Source: an uncultured Bacteroides sp. | GTDB taxonomy: Bacteria; Bacteroidota; Bacteroidia; Bacteroidales; Bacteroidaceae | Assembly (NCBI GenBank): GCA_947071285.1 | Contig: CAMTFK010000259.1 | Coordinates: 1-6,277, forward strand | DNA: 6,277 nucleotides | Direction: 5' to 3' | Shown: positions 1 to 4,892 of the stretch, in pieces | Layout of the letters: each line of letters begins with the position of its first letter | Position numbering within the stretch: position 1 is the first letter of the stretch | Notes under the pieces: generated by a model | Databases searched by the model: none | What the model was told of the DNA's origin: nothing | What the model saw: the letters and a program-made list of their open reading frames with translations, nothing else | Translations under genes and position numbers: made by a program

Positions 1-41
1 TATCCTCTTCGTCGGCAGCGTCAGATGTGTATAAGAGACAG
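1..41 (+). other. Nextera library adapter plus i5 index (sequencing artefact)
   Basis: Positions 9-41 match, from memory, the 33-nt Illumina Nextera Read 1 adapter: TCGTCGGCAGCGTC followed by the 19-bp Tn5 mosaic end AGATGTGTATAAGAGACAG. Positions 1-8 (TATCCTCT) match the Nextera i5 index known as N503/S503, in the place and orientation where an i5 index sits in the library molecule. This is synthetic sequence left at a contig end, not a genomic Tn5 insertion. Genomic sequence starts at about 42. Confidence 0.97.
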
Positions 42-51
42 CTTTATATCA

Positions 52-69
52 GTGCACATTTTTGTACAC
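52..69. repeat. short imperfect inverted repeat (GTGCACA / TGTACAC)
   Basis: GTGCACA at 52-58 and TGTACAC at 63-69 are inverted copies with one mismatch around a TTTT spacer. The repeat lies only 11 bases from the adapter junction, so the element it belongs to may be cut off by the contig end. It could be a protein-binding dyad or chance in AT-rich DNA. Confidence 0.35.
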
Positions 70-90
70 CAATATTACATTAAAGACACA

Positions 91-111
91 TAAATGCACA
101 CTAAATGCACA
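91..111. repeat. two direct copies of TAAATGCACA
   Basis: TAAATGCACA occurs at 91-100 and again at 102-111, an 11-bp period of about one helical turn. The TGCACA core is also present at 53-58 in the inverted repeat just upstream. The helical phasing resembles iterated binding sites. The function is unknown, and the distance to the candidate promoter at 148 would allow upstream activator sites. Confidence 0.35.
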
Positions 112-147
112 TCAAAAAAGTAACTACAAATTAATATTTCCCTTTTT

Positions 148-178
148 TTTGCAATATAAAAGACAGATAGGACATTTG
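148..178 (+). promoter_or_regulatory. candidate Bacteroides-type promoter for the lipoprotein gene
   Basis: TTTG at 148-151 is followed after 19 bp by GACATTTG at 171-178. The Bacteroides housekeeping promoter consensus is TTTG (-33) and TAnnTTTG (-7) with about this spacing, so only the first base of the -7 box departs from it. Transcription would start near 185, giving a leader of roughly 190 nt before the ATG at 376. This is a motif match by eye, with no experimental support. Confidence 0.5.
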
Positions 179-301
179 TAGAAAACAAACTAATTTATAA
201 AGGAAAGGGCTTGCCACTCTTTTCATTAAAGAATTAGAAAAGATTTCGCCTACAACTACTATGGAGTCTAAACCTTTTGATTCTTAATTCAAAAACTTAA
301 A

Positions 302-364
302 ATGGCAAAGACACAAACTATTGCTTATTCAGGAGAAATTCTTTATTGTTCAACCCTATCATAA
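302..364 (+). CDS. possible 20-residue leader ORF (low confidence)
   Basis: An ATG at 302 opens 20 codons (MAKTQTIAYSGEILYCSTLS) ending at the TAA at 362-364, 11 bases before the lipoprotein ATG. The start sits in an A-rich context typical of Bacteroides translation starts. The closeness to the next start would allow translational coupling or a leader-peptide role. I recognise no family, and an ORF this short is easily random. Only conservation or ribosome profiling would separate the two. Confidence 0.15.
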   Translation: MAKTQTIAYSGEILYCSTLS

Positions 365-375
365 GAAATAATACT

Positions 376-1302
376 ATGGATAAAAAATATATCATAAGTC
401 TTCTAATTATGTGTATTTGTATATCTTCTTGTTCGTCTGATGAAAACACATACACTCAATCTGATAAGACTCTGAATATTTATAGCGAACTAAATGAAAA
501 ATTGGCAACCTATAATGCAGCATTTTGGAGCGAGAACAATATTCCACAGACACGAAGTTTTTGGAAAAGACTGAAAGGATATTTATTAGCAGATGCTGGT
601 GGAGCATTAATCGGAAGTGTTTTCGGTGGATGGGGTTCCCTTTTTGGAGCTGTTTTTTGTTCTGCCGTAGCAGGACCTGCTTACGCCGAACATGAAATGA
701 AGAGCAAGGACGATGGTATCATAACAATAGATACCACTATATTCAAGCCAATTACTCGTATTCCCGCAACTCGTAATCCCGAAGACATGGAACCTGCGAA
801 TCCTGAAAATCAGGGTTATGGTACAATAAACTCAAATGTGACTGTCACTAATTCCGGAATTGGATACTTACATAATACAATTCTTAGCAAGATAAACCAA
901 AAACATCCAGATGTTTACAAGCAATCTGTCAGTTCGGAAACAATGGCCAAATACATTGTCACAGAAATGAAAGAATATAATCTTACCATTTCAGAAACGG
1001 AGCAGAGCATCCTAATTCATAAAGTCAATTCAACTATTCCTAAAGATGATGTGGATCCTAATATAGAACTAATTATACTCTTAAAAAATGCCTATCCAGA
1101 ATTCTCCGATGAGCTATCCGTCCTTGACGATTTTGCTACTAATGTCGGAAGTCTTACTGACAGTACAGAACTAGTAAAGAAGTACTTGGAAGGCTATTTG
1201 CAAGTTATCGAAAATTCAAATTTAACTGACTCACAAAAAGAAATATTGAAATCGGGACTTGAAGTAGCCGCTAACAGTGCAGTTCTTTGGGTGGTCGAAT
1301 AA
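376..1302 (+). CDS. putative surface lipoprotein with glycine-zipper-like segment, function unknown
   Basis: I do not recognise a named family. The ATG at 376 gives 308 residues. It is preferred over the in-frame TTG at 346 because it starts a textbook lipoprotein signal: a short lysine-containing N-region, a hydrophobic core, and the lipobox I16-S17-S18-C19, with Cys19 as the predicted lipidated residue. The residues after Cys19 are SSDEN. Acidic residues just after the cysteine resemble the Bacteroidetes lipoprotein export signal, so surface display is plausible (inference). Residues 70-104 form a glycine-rich hydrophobic stretch with small residues about every four positions (G76, G80, G84, G87, G91), able to insert in or pack against membrane. 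Residues 115-160 are polar and rich in Pro, Asn and Thr. Residues 165-300 are predicted mainly helical and end in a hydrophobic WVVE tail. No catalytic motif is visible. Forty bases and no terminator separate it from the beta-barrel gene downstream, so they probably form an operon. Codon use is more AT-rich than in the genes further right. Confidence 0.85.
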   Translation: MDKKYIISLLIMCICISSCSSDENTYTQSDKTLNIYSELNEKLATYNAAFWSENNIPQTRSFWKRLKGYLLADAGGALIGSVFGGWGSLFGAVFCSAVAGPAYAEHEMKSKDDGIITIDTTIFKPITRIPATRNPEDMEPANPENQGYGTINSNVTVTNSGIGYLHNTILSKINQKHPDVYKQSVSSETMAKYIVTEMKEYNLTISETEQSILIHKVNSTIPKDDVDPNIELIILLKNAYPEFSDELSVLDDFATNVGSLTDSTELVKKYLEGYLQVIENSNLTDSQKEILKSGLEVAANSAVLWVVE

Positions 1303-1342
1303 AAAAAATGAAGAACAGAATATCAACTCAAGATTTAATATT

Positions 1343-1996
1343 ATGAGAAAAGTGATTTTTACTTTCATACTGTGCCTCATTAGTACAGTCTTTATCAATG
1401 CTCAGTCCCTCACCAATGACAAGCTTTCCGTATCAGTAGATTTGGGAGCAGGATACCTCTTCGGGCACTCCAACTTGTCATCCTATGGTGTCAACTATCG
1501 GGGAGAATATAAAAGTGGATTTAGTGGAAACATTAAAGCCTCTTATTTGCTGAACAAAACATTCCAAGCCGGATTTAAGTTCAACCTTTTCTCGGCATCA
1601 GAGAATTACGATCTGACAAAAGGAACACAGGTTACCGATGACCTGGAACTGATTTATATTGCACCGCAAATAGGCTATCGCACAATAATTACGGAAAAGT
1701 GGTGCCTCGATTGTATGGCAGGTGCCGGCTATATGCATTATCAAAGCAAAAGCCTCTACAGCGAGGCAGAACGCAAATGTAAAAAAGGCTTTATAGGTGC
1801 CAATGCGGATTTATCACTCACCCGCCATCTATACAAGAACTTATATATGGGTGCCAATATATCAGTAATGGGCGGTCATACTTCGTCACTGAAAGAATCT
1901 ATAGAAGGGGAAAAAGAAACCCTGAAATTAGATAAATGGAATCGTATAAAAGTGATAAGAGCAGATGTGATGTTATCTATAAAGGTGTTGCTATAA
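1343..1996 (+). CDS. small outer-membrane beta-barrel protein
   Basis: The ATG at 1343 gives 217 residues and opens directly on a signal peptide (MRKVIFTFIL, then a hydrophobic core and a likely cut after FINA at residue 20, leaving QS). An upstream in-frame GTG at 1277 would overlap the lipoprotein gene and bury the signal peptide, so it is rejected. The mature protein shows alternating polar/hydrophobic strands separated by turns: GAGYLFG at 35-41, KASYLLNKTFQAGFKF at 65-80, LIYIAPQIGYRTI at 103-115, GAGYMHYQ at 127-134, GFIGANADLSLTRHLY at 149-164, and a last strand VIRADVMLSIKVLL at 204-217. This fits an eight-stranded OmpX/OmpW-like or porin-family barrel. No OmpA peptidoglycan-binding domain is present. 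Cysteines occur as WCLDC (121, 124) and at 146, an unusual content for a barrel. It shares the strand and probably the transcript of the upstream lipoprotein, so the two may act together at the outer membrane (inference). The exact family and ligand are unknown. Confidence 0.85.
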   Translation: MRKVIFTFILCLISTVFINAQSLTNDKLSVSVDLGAGYLFGHSNLSSYGVNYRGEYKSGFSGNIKASYLLNKTFQAGFKFNLFSASENYDLTKGTQVTDDLELIYIAPQIGYRTIITEKWCLDCMAGAGYMHYQSKSLYSEAERKCKKGFIGANADLSLTRHLYKNLYMGANISVMGGHTSSLKESIEGEKETLKLDKWNRIKVIRADVMLSIKVLL

Positions 1997-2003
1997 AGGT
2001 ATA

Positions 2004-2036
2004 ATCCCGGCACCCTATATAAGCGAGTGCCGGGAT
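2004..2036. terminator. bidirectional hairpin between convergent genes
   Basis: ATCCCGGCAC (2004-2013) and GTGCCGGGAT (2027-2036) form a perfect 10-bp GC-rich stem around a 13-nt loop. It lies in the 47-bp gap between the stop codons of the beta-barrel gene (plus) and the phosphofructokinase gene (minus), so it can serve both. The following tracts are only A/T-rich rather than clean U-runs, so termination efficiency is uncertain. Confidence 0.8.
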
Positions 2037-2043
2037 ATATATA

Positions 2044-3054
2044 TCATCCGAAACAAATCCCCATCCGCTGTCCCTGAACAACCAGATCGTTATCTTTTGT
2101 CACCAACTTCAGCTTTCCCGCTATCTCTTCCAGTGGAGCGGAAGAAATCTCATCTCCTTTCAGTGTAATCATCCTGCCAAACTGCCCCGTAGCAATAAGT
2201 TCCGTGGCATGTCCCCCCATACGGGTAGAAAGATTACGGTCGAAAGGCGTAGGCGAACCACCGCGCTGGATGTAGCCAAGCACCGTTTCACGGGTTTCAA
2301 TGCCCGTCTCGTATTCTATTTCCTGAGCAATATACTCGGCGGCACGTTTCCGCCCGTCAGTCTGTATGCCCTCGGCAACCACTACGATGGAATAAGGCTT
2401 TCCTTTCTTTAAACGGTTCAGGATTGTCTCTCCTATATTATGGATATTATAAGGGATTTCGGGTATCAGAATAACATCGCCCCCGCCAGCCATACCGGAA
2501 TAGAGTGCAATCCAGCCGGCCTTATGCCCCATCACTTCAATCACCATCACCCGCTTGTGCGAACTGGCGGTAGAGTGCAGACGGTCGATGGCATCTGTAG
2601 CAATGCTGACGGCAGAGTCGAAACCGAAAGAAAAATCCGTTCCCCAAATGTCATTGTCGATGGTCTTAGGCACAGATACGATGTTCAACCCCATTGCAGC
2701 CAGTTTGGCAGCAGTCTTCTGCGTACCGTTACCACCGATACAAACCACACAATCGAGCCCTAATTCTTTCACATTTTGCTCAATCAGTGCCGGTTTATTA
2801 ACATCGGAAATCACTCCGTTCTTCTTGAAAGGCTTCTCGCGTGAAGTGCCGAGCATCGTCCCACCCAGATTCAACAAACCGGACAAAGACTTATCGGTAA
2901 ACGACTCCACATCCTTCGTCAGCAACCCTTGAAAGCCACTATGGATGCCTACCACTTCCATCCCGTAATGATTGATTGCAGTTTTGCACACTCCACGAAT
3001 GGTGGCATTGATGCCGGGACAATCGCCCCCCGAAGTCAAAATACCGATTCTCAT
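2044..3054 (-). CDS. pfkA: 6-phosphofructokinase
   Basis: Cytoplasmic glycolytic enzyme that phosphorylates fructose 6-phosphate to fructose 1,6-bisphosphate. The product has 336 residues, against 320 for E. coli PfkA. Family motifs appear in order: N-terminal phosphoryl-donor loop SGGDCPGIN (8-16, canonical GGDAPGMN), IGGNGT (106-111), PKTIDND (129-135) with the catalytic aspartate at D133, substrate-binding EVMGHKAGW (173-181), IPEIP (197-201), and GYIQRGGSPTPFDR (260-273). Two positions are diagnostic. The E. coli Gly124 equivalent is K130, as in PPi-dependent and group III enzymes. The Gly104 equivalent stays G110, where PPi enzymes carry Asp. The Asp103 equivalent is N109. Gly104 with Lys124 is the pattern of the ATP-using branch of group III, so ATP is the better guess for donor, but sequence alone does not settle it. 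The ATG is on the minus strand at 3054. The gene is divergent from GH3 and convergent with the beta-barrel gene. Confidence 0.95.
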   Translation of the reverse strand: MRIGILTSGGDCPGINATIRGVCKTAINHYGMEVVGIHSGFQGLLTKDVESFTDKSLSGLLNLGGTMLGTSREKPFKKNGVISDVNKPALIEQNVKELGLDCVVCIGGNGTQKTAAKLAAMGLNIVSVPKTIDNDIWGTDFSFGFDSAVSIATDAIDRLHSTASSHKRVMVIEVMGHKAGWIALYSGMAGGGDVILIPEIPYNIHNIGETILNRLKKGKPYSIVVVAEGIQTDGRKRAAEYIAQEIEYETGIETRETVLGYIQRGGSPTPFDRNLSTRMGGHATELIATGQFGRMITLKGDEISSAPLEEIAGKLKLVTKDNDLVVQGQRMGICFG

Positions 3055-3077
3055 GACACTTTTGTTTGAATTATTGT

Positions 3078-3095
3078 TCTTTACGTCCGTAAAGA
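3078..3095. promoter_or_regulatory. 18-bp dyad upstream of pfkA, operator or -7 region candidate
   Basis: TCTTTACG (3078-3085) and CGTAAAGA (3088-3095) are perfect 8-bp inverted arms around a 2-base centre. On the minus strand the same DNA contains TATCTTTA (3097 to 3090), a one-mismatch version of the Bacteroides -7 box TAnnTTTG, which would put the pfkA start site roughly 30 nt before its ATG. No matching TTTG -33 box is seen. The dyad could be a repressor or activator site overlapping the pfkA promoter, or it could be chance. Confidence 0.35.
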
Positions 3096-3139
3096 TAGAA
3101 AAAAAAGAGAAAAAAGATAGAGAAGCCGATAAATAAGAT

Positions 3140-3147
3140 TATTTTTG
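3140..3147 (+). promoter_or_regulatory. candidate -7 box for the GH3-family gene
   Basis: TATTTTTG at 3140-3147 matches the Bacteroides -7 consensus TAnnTTTG exactly and lies 28 bases before the ATG at 3176, implying a short leader. No TTTG -33 element is found at the expected distance. That interval is an A-rich tract (about 3098-3118), so the call rests on one box only. Confidence 0.4.
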
Positions 3148-3175
3148 CGCAACAAAATAGTTTTAACTAAGAGAG

Positions 3176-4693
3176 ATGAATATCACAACATTGTTGAATA
3201 AGGTGTATTTTACCCCTCGCCTAAGAAAAATTGACTTCTATGCCAACCGCGCAGGAGAACTGCAGCACAGGGTACTGAACCGTTTGGTGCGTATGGCCGA
3301 AAATACGGAATGGGGAAAGAAATATGATTATAAGAGCATTCACACTTATGAGGATTTCAGAAAACGCCTTCCCATACAAACCTATGAAGAAGTTAAGCCG
3401 TATGTAGAACGCCTGCGTGCAGGAGAACAGAACCTGCTCTGGCCGTCGGAAATACGTTGGTTTGCCAAGTCTTCGGGTACTACGAACGACAAGAGCAAAT
3501 TCCTGCCTGTCAGCAGAGAGTCGTTGAACGATACTCATTACCAAGGTGGCAAAGATGCAGTCGCCATCTACTTGGGACAAAATCCCGATAGCCGTTTTTT
3601 CTCCGGAAAAGGCTTGATTCTGGGAGGAAGCCACAGCCCCAACCTCAATTCCAAACACAGCTTGGTAGGCGACCTTTCCGCCATCCTGATACAGAATGTA
3701 TATCCGTTGGTGAATTGTGTCCGCGTCCCGAGCAAAAAGATTGCTCTTATGAGTGACTTTGAGAGCAAGATGGTAGCCATAGCCAACAGCACCATTTCCC
3801 AAAATGTAACCAACCTGTCCGGTGTCCCCTCATGGATGCTGGTGCTCATCAAACATATTCTTGAAAAGACCGGTAAACAATCGCTGGAAGAGATATGGCC
3901 CAACCTGGAAGTTTTCTTCCACGGTGGTGTTGCCTTCACTCCTTACCGTGAGCAATATAAAGAAGTAATCCGTTCATCCAATATGCACTATGTGGAGACG
4001 TACAATGCTTCCGAAGGTTACTTTGGCACACAGAACGATCCAAACGACCCCTCCATGTTGCTGATGATTGACTACGGAATTTTCTACGAGTTTATTCCTC
4101 TGGAAGATGTGGACAAAGAAAATCCGCGCATCTACTGCCTGGAAGAAGTAGAGGTGGAAAAGAATTATGCATTGGTCATCTCCACCTCCGCCGGCCTGTG
4201 GCGCTACATGATTGGGGATACTGTAAAGTTCACGCAGAAAGACCCGTATAAGTTTGTCATCACCGGGCGCACAAAGCATTTCATCAATGCTTTTGGAGAA
4301 GAGCTGATTGTGGATAATGCAGAAAGAGGTCTGGCAAGAGCCTGCGAATCTACCGGAGCACTCATTTCCGATTATTCGGCAGCACCTGTATTTATGGATG
4401 CCAAAGCCAAATGCCGCCACCAATGGCTGATAGAGTTTGCCCAAATGCCGGATAACGTAGAAAAGTTTGCTAAGATATTGGATGACACACTGAAAGAAGT
4501 AAACTCCGATTACGAAGCCAAACGCCAGAATAACCTTGCCCTGCAACCGTTAGAAGTGATTATTGCCCGCAAAGAGCTGTTCCATGACTGGCTGGCACAG
4601 AAAGGAAAACTGGGCGGACAGCACAAGGTTCCACGCCTGAGCAATACAAGGCAGTATATTGAGGAAATGCTGGAACTGAATAAAGTTTCCTAA
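3176..4693 (+). CDS. GH3-family acyl-adenylating enzyme (ANL superfamily)
   Basis: The protein has 505 residues and belongs to the GH3 family, known from plant acyl-acid amido synthetases that adenylate a carboxylic acid and join it to an amino acid. Visible adenylation motifs in order: the ATP P-loop KSSGTTNDKSK (98-108), the aromatic/ATP motif ETYNASEG (274-281), GLWRYMIGD (340-348) with the ribose-binding aspartate D348, the hinge-like TGRTKHFINAFGEE (363-376), and near the C-terminus GKLGGQHKVPRLSN (477-490), whose K484 is placed like the catalytic lysine of the mobile C-terminal domain. The length is a little below the roughly 600 residues of plant GH3. No signal peptide, so it is cytoplasmic. 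Acid and amino acceptor cannot be read from sequence, and I do not recognise any neighbouring gene as the same pathway. It appears to be a single-gene unit with its own promoter region, divergent from pfkA. Family assignment is secure. The substrate, and whether it conjugates amino acids at all in bacteria, is open. Confidence 0.92.
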   Translation: MNITTLLNKVYFTPRLRKIDFYANRAGELQHRVLNRLVRMAENTEWGKKYDYKSIHTYEDFRKRLPIQTYEEVKPYVERLRAGEQNLLWPSEIRWFAKSSGTTNDKSKFLPVSRESLNDTHYQGGKDAVAIYLGQNPDSRFFSGKGLILGGSHSPNLNSKHSLVGDLSAILIQNVYPLVNCVRVPSKKIALMSDFESKMVAIANSTISQNVTNLSGVPSWMLVLIKHILEKTGKQSLEEIWPNLEVFFHGGVAFTPYREQYKEVIRSSNMHYVETYNASEGYFGTQNDPNDPSMLLMIDYGIFYEFIPLEDVDKENPRIYCLEEVEVEKNYALVISTSAGLWRYMIGDTVKFTQKDPYKFVITGRTKHFINAFGEELIVDNAERGLARACESTGALISDYSAAPVFMDAKAKCRHQWLIEFAQMPDNVEKFAKILDDTLKEVNSDYEAKRQNNLALQPLEVIIARKELFHDWLAQKGKLGGQHKVPRLSNTRQYIEEMLELNKVS

Positions 4694-4714
4694 AACTCAT
4701 CCCGATTCTCCACA

Positions 4715-4855
4715 CCGTATTGCCAATATTTTGCCAAGCCTGTGGCAAAGTTTTGCCATCACAGTGGCAAAGTCTTGCCATCACAGTGGCAAAAGTTTGC
4801 CATCACGGTGGCAAAAGTTTGCCATCGCAGTGGCAAAGCATTGGCAAAGTAACGG
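4715..4855. repeat. tandem array of 22-bp palindromic units nested in a larger inverted repeat
   Basis: Four tandem 22-bp units occupy 4743-4764, 4765-4786, 4787-4808 and 4809-4830, with a partial fifth from 4831. Each unit is a palindrome of the form TGGCAAA-NN-TTTGCCA (unit 2 has 6-bp arms) followed by a 6-bp spacer TCACAG, TCACGG or TCGCAG. The outer flanks pair with each other: 4715-4736 is an imperfect reverse complement of 4831-4855, so the whole 141 bp can also fold as one long hairpin. It fills most of the spacer between the convergent GH3 and DUF3078 genes. The 22-bp period is not a multiple of three, which argues against a coding repeat. It may end transcription in both directions, encode a structured RNA end, or be an intergenic repeat element. 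Confidence 0.9.
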
Positions 4856-4892
4856 GAATGATTATCCCATTGAAAGCATACTCACACGCCTA

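Larger units (their letters stand above)
42..375. other. AT-rich gene-free region upstream of the lipoprotein gene
   Basis: About 330 bases with no convincing gene. It holds short TGCACA-type repeats (52-69 and 91-111), a T-run followed by a candidate promoter (148-178), and an apparent transcribed leader of roughly 190 nt before the ATG at 376. Two very short ATG ORFs lie in the leader (261-287, 8 codons; 302-364, 20 codons). The frame open from 201 to 287 without a good start could be a decayed gene end, but I do not recognise the peptide. No tRNA or clear riboswitch fold is visible by eye. Confidence 0.6.

Noticed and set aside
23..41. Genomic Tn5 mosaic end or mobile-element boundary
   Set aside because: The 19-bp end is part of the full Nextera adapter preceded by an i5 index, so it is library sequence.
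201..287. Open frame ending at 285-287 as a truncated gene end
   Set aside because: It is only 28 codons with a stop just upstream and no good start, and I recognise no family. It is too weak to annotate as a pseudogene.
346..375. TTG start extending the lipoprotein by 10 residues
   Set aside because: It would place a polar stretch before the lipoprotein signal; the ATG at 376 gives a normal signal peptide with the lipobox at residues 16-19.
1277..1342. GTG start extending the beta-barrel protein by 22 residues
   Set aside because: It overlaps the upstream gene and buries the signal peptide; the ATG at 1343 is the natural start.
2209..2932. Plus-strand ORFs opposite pfkA (2209-2412, 2440-2763, 2555-2932)
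   Set aside because: They are antisense shadows of a clear phosphofructokinase gene, with no signal, motif or start context of their own.
3221..4546. Minus-strand ORFs opposite GH3 (3221-3802, 3568-3939, 3974-4546)
   Set aside because: They are antisense to a gene with full family motifs, and their translations show no recognisable domains.
4743..4855. CRISPR array
   Set aside because: The repeats are contiguous, with only 6-bp near-identical gaps rather than unique 30-bp spacers, and there is no cas gene nearby.
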